64,000 bases of DNA from assembly GCA_022113835.1 (NCBI GenBank), contig JAILWY010000016.1, positions 5,673,501 through 5,737,500 of the forward strand. Reading direction: 5' to 3'. The notes beneath the pieces were generated by a model. That model searched no databases. It saw only the letters and a program-made list of their open reading frames with translations, and was not told the DNA's origin. The first letter of the stretch is position 1; each line of letters opens with the position of its first letter. This DNA is from Atopsyche davidsoni (Eukaryota; Arthropoda; Insecta; Trichoptera; Hydrobiosidae). The translations under genes were made by a program, and so were the position numbers. Below, piece by piece: positions 22,560 through 33,800 of the stretch.

Positions 22560-23580
22560 TTTCGTACGTACCGTAATATATCGATTTATAAAATGTCATA
22601 GTAATGTACATCCGATTGTCATTCTGTGTATCTATGAAACCGAGTCAGTTAATAAAATTAAAATTTATTTAAATTATTACACATTTTTGTTCCTAAAGAA
22701 ACAACTTTTAACCCTTTTTGGTAAAACAATATATATGCCATACTATCAGCAGTTACTTTTACAGCTTTGTTTTTAATCTAAGCATTTGCGTATACATTTA
22801 TTGTATAAATGTGTTAAAGTGTGTAGTGTTCGAATAGAAATGATATTAGGATTCACATAGTATGGTCGGACTACACCCGAGCCAGAATGATCACTCTTTA
22901 ATCTAACAAAAAGTAACTCCGGACTCTATTCTATTGTGGCTCATGCTTGAACTTTTTATCTCCCGGCCTGTCCTCGGAGGGCACCGATAGGAGAGGCTCT
23001 GATGCCTAACAGGGCCAAACCTAAAAAAGCATTACTTTAATCACCTATTATCAAAAAAATCGGGAACTGTAGTCGCTGAAGCGTGACACGGAAAATAGAT
23101 AATCCAATGCTAAATACGTGTTTTTATATTTCTGAGAAATTGTTCTTTGAAAACGTTTTATTAAATTAACTGTAACAATCGTTTATTTATAGCTGGTTAT
23201 GAATTTATTTGAAACCTCTATTTTACTAGTGAGAAGAACCCCATAATTAAATTACTACACTTTTTAATTACGCATTCGTTTGCAATTTTGGCTGTGTCCG
23301 ACTCGCAAAAATAACATTTTTTATCCTTAAAGAGCGTTCCTTTCTTTTCGATTTGATAACATTAATAGTATTACAGAAAGGTAACACCAACACAAAATTA
23401 CTACACCCATATTACGTCACTTAATATATATTTTACAATTTTTTTCTAATAACGAATCATTTGAAATGTGAATATTTATAATATTGAATTATTAAAATGA
23501 TAAAGTAAATTTAATTAAGGTAACAAAGTGTCAACTTTATGAAATATTTCAATATATAAGTAATAAATATACATAAAACT
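22560..23580. other. AT-rich DNA with one GC patch
   Basis: AT-rich apart from 22960-23030, a GC-balanced patch (TCCTCGGAGGGCACCGATAGG). No gene or element ends seen. Confidence 0.5.
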
Positions 23581-23870
23581 GGGTAATATTATCCAGTCCA
23601 GCCCTGAACAGGCCCTCTCCGGTTCCGCTCATACCAAACAATTAAGTCGAAGAATAGGTGCAAATGATCGAGACCCAGTGACACCGCTGAGACTAAATGG
23701 ATTTCGATTATCCAGAGTATCTCGGTCCATTATCCAGCATCCGATACGACTGAATGTCAAGGGCGCTGTTCACGACGAAAGATGATCTGATCTAACCCAG
23801 TTATCGCCATGTCACGGATCGTTAGGACTTACAAAAGGACGTGGTTATGAAAACAGATAAAACCTAACGT
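23580..23870. promoter_or_regulatory. Island with three ATTATCCAG motifs
   Basis: ATTATCCAG occurs at 23588-23596, 23707-23715 and 23729-23737, always on +. The reverse complement CTGGATAAT contains GGATAA, compatible with a GATA-factor or K50-homeodomain core. A homotypic cluster of a 9-mer in under 150 bp suggests an enhancer; this is inference from motif recurrence. Confidence 0.35.
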
Positions 23871-24480
23871 TTGCCGTGAAATTATTGAGAAAACATTAAC
23901 TTTTAAGCTTCGCTGGTATTTTTGTAAAAGATATTATTAAATTTTATGAATCAAATATTTGTGTGCATATATCATGATGGTGTTAAATATATTCTTCAGC
24001 AAATAAAAAAATTACAATGTATTCGATATTTATATTAGGGAGTTTAAGTTAATCCAACAATCAGGGAGCTTTTTAATTTTGAACTTAAATAATTATTCAT
24101 CAGTTATTAAATATAATGTTTTATGATGAAAAATGTATTAATGCATTAATTTTACGTGTCCAATATACATGCTACATTTGCTTATGAAAAACTTAATGAA
24201 AATATAATTTTAAAAAAAATTATGATTGTGTTTTTTAAAATATATTATTGACAATTCAATATTTAGATTATTTTTTTTGGACGGATGAAAAGAGAGGTAT
24301 TTATCAAAAATATTAAATAAAATTCATTTTGTTCATTAGAAAAAAAATATTTTTATCAGTTTGTAGGACGATATCAACATGTCAAGTCTATTGGACTTAA
24401 CTAAGAAGATACGATTATATCAACTAGAGTATTTTAAACATTGGAAAAGAATTGAATTCCTTATTAAAGTTGGATTACAA
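23870..24480. other. AT-rich DNA, no gene seen
   Basis: A/T runs only. Confidence 0.55.
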
Positions 24481-24670
24481 GGGGTCGCTACCCCTCCCGT
24501 GACTAACTTGCGACATCTCTCTCATATTGACACTCCCTAATCCACACAACTTCCTGGTGTCGCTCTCTCTTTCGTTCTCCGTCCATAAATTCACTGGAAC
24601 GGATTATTGAAACTTTTTCTACGCGCCTCTTCAGCCTAACTTATAACTAAAGCCTCGTTAATAAACCTCG
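24480..24670. promoter_or_regulatory. GC-balanced patch with CT/GA runs
   Basis: Contains CATCTCTCTCAT (near 24512) and GTCGCTCTCTCTTTCGTTCTC (near 24560), which carry GAGAG cores on the - strand (GAGA-factor-like), and CCATAAATTC near 24584. Possibly regulatory. Confidence 0.3.
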
Positions 24671-26520
24671 GGGAGAATACTACAATGGGAAGTTACAATT
24701 TTATTTTCTTCATTTGCTATAATTATATTTTTTTTGAATTGATTTTCGGTAAGAAACTGATTATGATATCATAATTAAAACACTTGCATCTACAAACACG
24801 CTACAGTTTTTTTTATTTGGCCATAATTAATAAAATTAATATCATTGGCATTTGGCAGTTTTAAGACTTTTTTGACATTGTCAAACCATGTACGACAACA
24901 TGGGTGAAACAAGAAATTAAATAAAGTATATTCAATAAATATAAGAATTTATTGTGATTGAGCAACATTTCGAATTTTCGATATTTCTAGAACTGTAAAC
25001 TGCAATTTGTTTTATTGATATTAGGTTCACAATTAAATTTTATTACAAGACCTCAAGTCGTTAATAATAGAATATAATTGATTATTTACATCGCTGTATT
25101 TCTGTTCATATGGTATGCTAGATCAATCGGAGAAACTAAAATGTATTTTTTACATGCGTACTATTCATCAAGACGTATTTTATAAAAATAGGTTTCCTGT
25201 TAGATCTTCGGTACAAAATGAATAGTCCATTTATGTTTGTTTATGATCAAGGGCGCGTATAATGTATAGCCTTCATCCCCTGGAAGTTGGGCGATGCAGA
25301 TTATGGAAAAGTTATGGTAGAACAAGTGGAGCGTGTTATGAAGGATTTGCGAAGTTTTCTGCCAAAGTATACGTAATATGGAGAGGTTCTTTTCCGCAAA
25401 TAAGTTAAATATATTGATGATGTGCGATTTAGGAGTTCAGGCTCGCTTCTTGAATTTCTACTTGCATATATAATTTAACGTGAATAATAATTTTATTTGA
25501 GAATAACAATCAAATAATTTGAGCTTTACTTAAAAATATACTAAATTTGGAGATATTGATAAACAATATACAGACCTATATTTTTTATAAATTTTACTAT
25601 TGCATCAGACCTTTAAACAGTAAATATTTTTCATGTAATGTTACGAGTAAATCTATAACGTTGAAATTTTTTGTATATTATATGTCTTTAATTTATAGTA
25701 TTAATGAATAAATATCTCACCTACGAATGTTGATGCTAGTTAGTTTTATAAATTTAAACCAAAATTCCACAGGTTGTTGCAATAATAGTTTTCGTTTTTG
25801 ATACAACTAATTTTATATCTTGAATTTTTCTTAAAAGGATAGCAGAAGTTAATATTCTTACCAATATAACTTTAAAATCCGTAGTTATTTCTTAAATATA
25901 ATCACATTAGATTTTCCGTTTTTCAGAATTGTTAAACAAACAATTGTTTTGCTTTTTAAATATAACTTTTCAAATGGTGGTTTTAAGTCATGCACATTGA
26001 AATTATACGTATTTTTTCAAGTCTCCTTGATTTATCAAATAAAAAAACAAATATAATCCTTTTAAATTCCAAACAAAAAACCAAACACAGCGGTCATGCA
26101 ACCAACTACCAAATAATAAATTACAATATATCTTGCAGGTCTTTTACATTTGAATAAGGCTCTACTTTTACCGAGCGGAGAATAATACATCTGTTTTAAC
26201 TAAGGGGGTGGTTTAATGCATATCATAAAGCATATCGGACGTAGGGGCTGAAAGAAAACAGAAATTCGAACACCCTTCTTTTGAAAAGTCACCCTTCGGA
26301 TTTCTTGACATCTGTCTCGGGTAGAAGGATTTACAATTATTTAATTATGGTTGTTCAAAACGTGGCGTTGAACTATTTAAGTTTGAGGGGACTCTGCGGG
26401 TGTTAAAGTGGATCGATACGCGGAGTTCTTATGAACCAATTCTAGTATTTTATAAAGATTTCAATCTAATTTCTGCTTCTTTTTATAATGTTGTATTATT
26501 GCGCTGTGTTTTCAGTTCCT
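24670..26520. other. AT-rich DNA, no gene seen
   Basis: Mostly A/T-rich. Positions 25250-25400 are slightly balanced and 26180-26430 more so, without recognisable coding sequence or repeats. Confidence 0.5.
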
Positions 26521-26705
26521 AAGTGGATATGGTAAAAATACATTTTCGCATTTTAATCGCTAGTCAGCACCAAGAAGGCGACCTAGAAACACGTGTTTTA
26601 AGTCATTTATCCGAGTCTTCGTTCTCAGAAGTTAGAAACAATGTGTATCTATTTTATGGATCGGTCAATCAGATGCGTATTTATTACCCATTACGGGTTT
26701 ATTAT

Positions 26706-27031
26706 ATTATTACTAATATGATTAGGCACATTAGTTCATATATAGAAGACGACTTAAAGAAACTCAGAAAAATATCTTAAAATATCACTCAGTGCTTGCA
26801 AATCACCAAATATTGATTGGCCTGGGCACATTGATTCATATGTAGAGTATATAGAGTATAAATTTTTCGATAAACGGAAGTGATTCGTTAGTACAAAGGT
26901 TCGTACACCGGCCATGTAAGCCAGGAGATGTGGGTTCAAATCCCACACAGATCACGATGATATTTTTCTGAGAGTTTCTTTAAGTCGTCTTCTGTATATG
27001 AACTAATGTGCCTAATCATATTAGTAATAAT
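26706..27031. repeat. Long inverted repeat, arms about 72 bp, SINE in loop
   Basis: Left arm 26706-26777 (TATTACTAATATGATTAGGC to GAAACTCAGAAAAATATC) is the near-perfect reverse complement of right arm 26959-27031. The right arm is the AT-rich body of the tRNA-like SINE that starts in the loop. A third, shorter partial copy of the arm motif (GGGCACATTGATTCATATG) lies at about 26822-26840. A transcript through it could fold into a long hairpin. The best explanation is two SINE bodies in opposite orientation. Confidence 0.9.
26885..27031 (+). mobile_element. tRNA-derived SINE-like copy B
   Basis: The head contains a perfect T arm: GTGGG (26930-26934), loop TTCAAAT, CCCAC (26942-26946). It is preceded by CCGGC-CATGTAA-GCCAG, which resembles an anticodon arm with one mismatch. 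The GGTTCAAATCC string is an RNA polymerase III B box. An A box is only weakly visible (TTAGTACAAAGG near 26888). The body (CACGATGATATTTTTCTGAG and on to AATGTGCCTAATCATAT) matches copy A at 12.8 kb and its duplicate at 13.0 kb. SINE family is inferred; the head is too degraded for a working tRNA. Confidence 0.65.
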
Positions 27032-27039
27032 AGTTAAAG

Positions 27040-27180
27040 CAACTCATTGTACGGATATAAAGGATCCGTACAATTAATTTTTTGTACAAAGTTTGTTATT
27101 TCTATTTATTTGCTGTTTGAGTAAATATTAACTCAAATATAATAATAAAATAAACATTTATTTCACTGGCAACACTAGTG
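27040..27180. other. AT-rich spacer, no gene seen
   Basis: No feature apart from GTACGGATATAAAGGATCCGTAC near 27038-27060, an imperfect palindrome GTACGGAT/ATCCGTAC of 8-bp arms. Confidence 0.5.
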
Positions 27181-27490
27181 TTGCTGGCACCATAAATCCT
27201 CGGAACGCAGTGCAACAAAATTGGAGACAATAGTGTCACCGTTTAAGATCTCGCTTTTACTACCGGGGATAGTTCACGGCGCAAACGGAACCGTCCGCAA
27301 ACGCACGGCACGCCAACAATAAAACAGAAAATAACAAATTAACAGCACCGCGTGCGTTATACGGCCGCGCACGCCGTTATGGCTTTTCGGTAGCTGATAA
27401 TAAGGCCTGTTATTGCGCACTTTATGGCTACCTGGGGCCGTGTGTCGCCCAACACGGGGTGGCACGGGACGCCAGCACTCGGAAAAAATA
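27180..27490. promoter_or_regulatory. CpG island with TTTATGGC-type motifs
   Basis: CpG-rich. Contains ACCATAAATCC (near 27189), CGTTATGGC (near 27373) and CACTTTATGGCTACC (near 27417), the type of core bound by posterior Hox and Caudal proteins, plus GCGCGTGCGTTATACGGCCGCG-like sequence. There is a direct GTTGGCAC-style ACACTAGTGTTGC near 27172 with a CACTAGTG palindrome. Regulatory role inferred. Confidence 0.35.
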
Positions 27491-27499
27491 CGATAAATT

Positions 27500-28440
27500 T
27501 TTATGCGGTTTTTTTAGTGCTAGCCTTCCTTCTGGTCGCCGTTGTCTGTTTGTTTGGAAATATTACGCTGAATTTTAATTCTGGATTACGGTGAAGTTTA
27601 TTTACCGTGGAACTTTTGCACGCATGTTTGGCAGTCAAAGCAGCATTGTGTGCTTGGTTTAACACTGGTTTAATTTTAAATATTTTATATTCCGCTGGCA
27701 AATAAAAATTGTTAAATGTTTATTTATACGCTGTTTACAAACACAGGAGTTTCTTTATATTATCTAAAAAAAACTATCTTCAAACTGATTTCGCTAAAAA
27801 ACTAGGATAACATTTTAGCCTTTAGTCATTTTTACTCTAGGAAAATTTATCAATTATTTTTGTTGTTTGTGAGTTTTAAAATTTCATTATTCTGAAAATT
27901 TGGGCAATTTGGAATTAAATCATATATTAATGCAAACGAAATAATGGTTAACTTATATGTAGGCTATAATTTAACTTCCCCTAACTAAACAGATTTGTCA
28001 AATATGACTCGCTTAGAAAACTGCGGTTGTGTTTTTGCGCTGTTCGCTTGCATCGCAAACAGAGAATTTCAGCTCATACGAGGTAAACCCTGGAATTGGG
28101 GTTGCTCAGAAGGTTCACTGGCCAGTCGTCGTAATAAACCAAATACACCCTAACAAAAGTCACTATGTTTGTGACGAAAATAAAATTGATTTCCATTGCA
28201 TGTCCTGCATTACTTGTATTTCATCTTAAAGAAACATTGTAAAATATCGTAAAACGTAATATTTAGTAACCATACACCTTAACTTCTTAAATTTAATTAT
28301 AATAATGTTAAAATCTGTTTTTGTTTAAATTATGCATTTTATATATTACACTTAGTTTCCAATCTCATTCTTTACAGCTTCACAGGAAAACTGCAATTTA
28401 TTTTTTGGAAATATATTTACGAATGAAGTATTTCAAAGTT
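27500..28440. other. AT-rich DNA, no gene seen
   Basis: Open frames of about 66 codons on each strand have no recognisable product. Confidence 0.5.
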
Positions 28441-28770
28441 CTTATTCAAATGTGATATCAAAGATGGCGGTCGTCATATTTCCGACCGTCCCCCGTGACC
28501 GCATGTGCGGCGGTGTCTGACTTGAGCTCGCGACTGCACGCTCGTCGTTCGGGAGCACTTCTTCACGAGCGCCGCGCCGCTACTTACTTTAGCAAGGGAT
28601 GCTGTGATATGTGATATTTACATGGCGGGGCTTTTTCATAAGCTCCTGTCTGAAAATAAATCAAAAGCTCGTGAGGGTGACCACATGAAACGGACGGATT
28701 TAATTATATTTGTGCGGAGTTTTGAGAATGAGTTCCACCCTGCATTGTTTCTATTTGTGTTATTAATAAA
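28440..28770. promoter_or_regulatory. CpG island with YY1/Pho-like site
   Basis: ATCAAAGATGGCGGTCG at about 28458-28475 combines a TCF/Pan-like ATCAAAG with an excellent YY1/Pleiohomeotic-like AAGATGGCGG. CpG-dense DNA follows (GAGCGCCGCGCCGC near 28568). YY1-type sites are common at promoters and, in flies, at Polycomb response elements. I see no TATA box or coding sequence to tie it to a gene. Confidence 0.4.
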
Positions 28771-31150
28771 TGAAATATATTAGCATATTCTAAAATTTAG
28801 GTGTATATTGGCAACGATTTAAAATAATATAAATTTATATTGTATTTTTGTCCAATTACATAAAAATAACAAATTCTACCCATTTTTTTTGTAACCAAAT
28901 TCAAATACATTGAAACTTAATATATATATATATATCATTTAAAATGCAGTTATAGAAATATATAAAGATTCTTGTGTGTTTAATATATTCATTCGTTTAT
29001 TTACCTCAACTTTTATTAATTGCTGCATCACCATCTGAAATCATTTAAATCATCATATAATTTTATAAATAACTGACATGTTAATATTTTACATGTATAG
29101 TTTTATAAAAAATATTATTTTTATCTAAAAAACTTATTACTCTTGACAACTCGTGTATAAACATTAATATACTGAATTTTAAAATGATAAGAAAATAATT
29201 GCTACTTAAATTTAAAAATATTATATTAAACAATAGCGCAAAATTAAAAAGTACGTTGAGTTCTGAGTCATGTTATTAAAGAGAGATAAAAATAATATTA
29301 TTGTATTCGATACTACTTCAAATGGAAAATTTCTAGGAAATCCTGAAAGGTAATTCAACACTATCATTTCACACGAATCTCGTCTCGCAGAATTCTGAGG
29401 AAAAGTTGGTCACTGTATATTAGTTTGCCAAATAACCAGAACTCGCTGCCTTCTATTTGTGTTGATTTCGTTTTTGGAGGAAATCACCAACCATAGGGGG
29501 GTAATTTATGGTGGGAATTGTTACCATCTTATTCCGCGAAGCTTTTTACACTCCCGCACCGAATTATTTGAAATTTATTACAGCATGAGCCAACGTATTT
29601 GCTTTGCTGTAAATTTCAATAAGTGTTCTGCTCGCTTTAAGCATTCAAACATGAGAAAAAAGTTCGCTCTGTGTAGATTACCTAAATTGCGTAACGCAAA
29701 GATATTATGTTTAAAAATGTTTTTTTAAGCTTGAAAAGATAAAATATTCTTTATCAACACTCTGCGAGATAATTAAGAGCTCAGTTCAGTATTGAATGAG
29801 AAATAATTCAGTTACAGAAAGTTTTTGCTAAATTTAATATATAAATTACTTATCGGACCATTATAACGTGTGTTTTATGGCAGTGAGCGGTACTTTCCTT
29901 AGCTTTTAAAGCTCTGATTTACCAGAGGATTCAAAAGAAAACCACTGGTGCATGATACCCCGAGGGCTGTTTCAGGGCCGTAAGAAAGTGGGGGTGTCTG
30001 AGTTTAGGCCTTGTTGTTATAAAAGCTCTTTTTAATTAAACCTTCATGGGTCTGCTCGGGAGAAATTTATACCGTCATTAAATTTTATTCAATACATAAA
30101 TATCACCAAATGTATTTTCGCATGATGTATAACGAATGCATTTTGGTTCCGGAAAATCGGCTTTGCTAAATTTTTGTGTAAAAATCGCAATAACGGGAAG
30201 TCACAGAGAAGAGTTCCCGTGGATTAAATTCCTAGCACTCAAACTCTGTTTAAAACTGCATATCAAAGGACGCCATGAGGGAGTCTGCGGTCAAAGTATA
30301 AGCCCCGAGCCTCACATTGAAAGGAGCTAAAAATCCTTTGCCGGTTTGTCAACATGCAATTAACCTCAGCGAAATAGAGTTTCAAGGGAGGATTTCAGCT
30401 TGTGAAAAAATACCCTCAAAGCACGGCAAATAGCTGGAAGTTATGAAAGACTCTTAATTTTGAATGTGTCATTGATTGTGGGGGATAAAACGATATGCAC
30501 CGCAATGATGGTAATTGGGTAGCAAGAGAATAGGACTAATTGTATCGAGCAGTGCGGGTGGTCGTTGTGGAAAATTAGTTTGTTTTCTATAGAAGGGGAA
30601 TTCGCTCGACTGAAATATTAGCACAAAAACAAATTTACAGATTTATTGCATTAAATAATAAAAATACGAAAATAAAATGATTAAGTGTGCTTTTCATAAT
30701 ATGATGAGACAACACTCAGACCAAGATTATCATGAATAATAAAATAAAGATATGAATATTTTTTTTGAAAACTGAGAATTAACATTTTGAATAAAAATTA
30801 ACAACCATAATGTAGAAGCATAAATATTTTTTGGCAAAACATTTTTTAGTAAAGCTACTAAAATTTGTATAATTGCTTTGAACTTCCTTGCTTTTTATTG
30901 ATTTATATTTTTTAATGCTTTTTTTGATCTGATGAAATATTCAAAATAAAAAGTGTTACATAATTTATTTTTCACATTATTTTAATTGTAATCATGTTAT
31001 TTTTTTAAATGTATCATATAATTTTTTCATGTATCATAAAAATGCAACAGTTTATCTCACATCTTCAAATAAAACGTATTTCAAATATAATTTAACTCGA
31101 ATAAATAGTGAATTAAAGAAATATATGAATCTTCAAACGAATGTACTAGT
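28770..31150. other. AT-rich DNA with weak GC patches
   Basis: A short TATATATATATAT run at about 28919-28935. GC-balanced patches at 29380-29560, 29870-30060 (with GTTTTATGGCAGTG near 29872) and 30200-30580 hold no recognisable gene. Open frames of 64-89 codons have no domain. Confidence 0.5.
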
Positions 31151-31153
31151 TTG

Positions 31154-31225
31154 GATACCGTAGCTCAGTTTCGTGTGTGAGAGCACCTTGAATACATAAT
31201 TACGCTAAGTCAAGTCCCTTTTGCT
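31154..31225 (+). mobile_element. tRNA-like fragment (possible SINE head)
   Basis: GATACCGTAGCTCAGTT (31154-31170) followed by GAGAGCACCTTGAAT strongly resembles the acceptor/D-arm region of a tRNA with an A box (TAGCTCAGTT). The downstream half has only a weak B-box-like AAGTCAAGTCC (near 31207) and a TTTT about 10 bp later. It cannot fold into a full cloverleaf as read, so I call it a degraded tRNA-derived repeat rather than a tRNA gene. Confidence 0.4.
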
Positions 31226-31264
31226 AACAAACTTGTGATATAAACCAAATGTTCTAATAAATAA

Positions 31265-31780
31265 CGTACATGAATGAATGTACCAAAGCTTTAAGGTGGG
31301 GGAAGGGGGTGTTTAAACACCCCCGCATGCTAAGAAGATCAACACATTGTGTAAACGTGCGTCGTTTTTTAAAACAGTCAAAATATTCAGTACATTGTGT
31401 GGCACGTTTGCTTACCGATCATAGCATTACAGTATCGAATCACTTTGAAAATGTAAAGTTTTCCTGTAAATCCAATTGTTTTGACAGTATTAGCACTATA
31501 ATTTAAGATTTTCGCAAGCAGTTTAAGAACTTTCGCTGAACCTCATTTTTTTCACCAGCAAATGTCACAACCTTAAACAACGTAAATACTCTAAGAAAAG
31601 AAAGTAACGATGTCAAGGTATAATATAATTACAAAGCCAAAGGAATATTTCCGGTTGCACAGCATTGAAAATTAGTTGTATCGCGTGGTTTCGCGTTGTT
31701 TGTTTAAACTGGGTCAATGTCAGTATTTCACTATTTCCAAAAACAATAAACAACATTAACGCATACACAGGGCTCACGAT
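31265..31780. other. Mixed-composition DNA, no gene recognised
   Basis: GGGGGAAGGGGGTGTTTAAACACCCCC at about 31297-31324 contains GGGTGTTTAAACACCC, a perfect 16-bp palindrome centred on TTTAAA. A 114-codon - strand frame (31613-31957) is hydrophobic/basic without a recognisable family. Confidence 0.45.
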
Positions 31781-32100
31781 AAACAGCCATAAACAAGCGG
31801 CAGGTTTTTCAGCCCACGCCCGGCGGGGAAAGCGGGGCGCCATTACGCGCGGAGCATTATAAAGTGCACACGCTAAAAAAACGATATTTTTCAATTGGCC
31901 AGGCAATACGCTGCAGTGCCAGGAACTGTAAATCAATTTAGTCAAGCCACAAAACAAATAAATGGGGTGTAACTACTAACGTCCGCGGCCATCCGACCCA
32001 CCGTGCCCCGCCATCGATCAAGCCAACCCCGGACTGTGCGCCAGCGCTGGGCACAGTCTCGGGTGCGCCCGACGAAGCTGCTATATGTGAACCTGCTAAT
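31780..32100. promoter_or_regulatory. GC-rich island with TATA-like box
   Basis: GCCATAAAC near 31785, GCGCCATTACGCGCGG near 31837, then TATAAAG at 31858-31864 and GTGCACACGC. A second CpG-rich part at 31980-32085 contains GCGCCAGCGCTGGGC (AGCGCT core). It has a plausible promoter arrangement but there is no downstream coding region. Confidence 0.35.
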
Positions 32101-33420
32101 TTTATTTCACTGATTTATTATTTAAGATATTATTCATCGATACACGAAAAACTAAGTGCTTTCAAAATCAATTGCAATGGAAGTTGTGAAAACCATGACG
32201 GTGAAGAAAAAATACTGGACTGTATTGTAACTTTTCAGGCATGTTGGAGGAATCATCTCAACTAATTGTAAAATTAAGGCTTGAAATAATCTCACATATT
32301 TTTTTCTCTCCCATACCATTAATCCATTGTTTTACAAACAATCCCACATAAAAGGTGTTTGGATTATATCTGTAATGAATTTTATCACCCCATTGCTATA
32401 TGTATAAATATTTCATGTATAAAATTAAAACTTTTGAAAGGCTTCAAGACTAAAGACAAAATAATAAGCAAAATGGCAAAAGTATATAAGTTCACTACTT
32501 ACGATAATCTTTGGATAAAATATAAAATATGTAAATATCATATTATTTAATAATTAAAATTTAAAACTGTAAAACGACACATATACATTAATCGAAAAGT
32601 AAAGTAAATGTAAAGTAAATAATTATAATACTACTTCAATAATTTTTTGCGCGTTCCTACGTTTGAGTTTAACTTGCTCTTTAATTAGCAGGTTGTATAA
32701 AAACTGTGTGTACTTTTAATTGAATGGAATTGTTTGATTAATCTCTTCTATGTGAATTTCAAATATTTATTTAATGAATTCTGACTTGCAGTTAAAACAT
32801 GAAGCTCGTTTTAAAAAAACTAGTTTTAAAACAAGTTTATTAAAAAGATCCCATCACTAGTGTGCGCCCGTCTGCTCGGGAATTATTATAGTCCGAATAG
32901 TGCGTTTTAGTGAAGTTTTTTTGTGAATTGTGCTTTTTTACTTTGTTTGAGGTTTTTCTGCAACCGAGTGATGTGTGTTGTACTGAATATGCATGTTGAC
33001 GGATAAAAATGATTTCAAATCTAAAAAAAAAAAGAGAATAATATTCAGATTATTAGCATATACATTATTATGTTTTCAGATAAAAAATTTGATCGCAAAA
33101 AGTTTAAAATATGCTTTCTAAGACACATTCAAACTTTCAACCATCGTTTCCGTGTATCTTTAAGATATAAAAAATTAGCTTTATATGTTTATTTGAAAAT
33201 GATTTTTTCGTGCTTCTCAAAAAGTTTATTTAATAGTTATTTTTGTAGTTTTAAGTGTATACCGTTTACTTTAATAAAAATACGTTTAAAAAAATACTTA
33301 TAAAGCTGTTTATCCGAATTGTAAATTAAATTAGTCATTAGTAAAAATTAGAATAAAAAATTTGTGAAAATTTTTAAATGAATAAATTTTTTAAGCACTT
33401 AAATGAAGAGCTTCAAGTAA
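32100..33420. other. AT-rich DNA, no gene seen
   Basis: Includes a short repeated AAAGTAAATGTAAAGTAAAT string near 32599. Open frames of 63-77 codons are Lys/Ile/Phe-rich by composition. Confidence 0.55.
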
Positions 33421-33423
33421 TTT

Positions 33424-33800
33424 CTCAACAAAAAGAATCAATAGTAATAATAAAAATAGCCCACATTGTAATTTATACTTAAAAATACAAACTTCATTCA
33501 TTTCAAAAAAGATTCTTGCATAAAATGATTCTCAATAAAAAAAAAACGACAATTTTAGCGCAAAACAAGCCCGCATCGAAACCTTTACTCAAAAATACAA
33601 CAAAATATGAAACACTATATTTATAAAATAGAAAATCTATGTAATTAGAAATTATTTTTAATAAAAATAACTGATTCTTAACAAAAAACAGCAATTGTAA
33701 TAAAAACAAGCCTGCATCGTAAATCATACTCAAAAATACAACATCATATAAAACACTTCAATTATGACAAAGAAAATCTTTAATTCAAAAAGCATAAATT
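33424..33800. repeat. Three diverged tandem units
   Basis: A shared block recurs three times: TAGCCCACATTG...ATACTTAAAAATACAA (from about 33457), CAAGCCCGCATCG...TACTCAAAAATACAAC (from 33565) and CAAGCCTGCATCG...ATACTCAAAAATACAAC (from 33707). Spacings are about 108 and 142 bp, each preceded by an A-rich ACAAAAA-type run and AATAAAAA. On the - strand the unit produces a repeated DAGLF peptide within a 76-codon frame, which I take as a by-product. Confidence 0.8.

Noticed and set aside
26523..26948. Two open frames over the 26.7-kb inverted repeat
   Set aside because: They are produced by the SINE arms and tRNA-like head.
31613..31957. 114-codon - strand frame as a membrane protein gene
   Set aside because: Hydrophobic residues reflect A/T-rich codons, there is no family resemblance, and it runs antisense through a CpG island.
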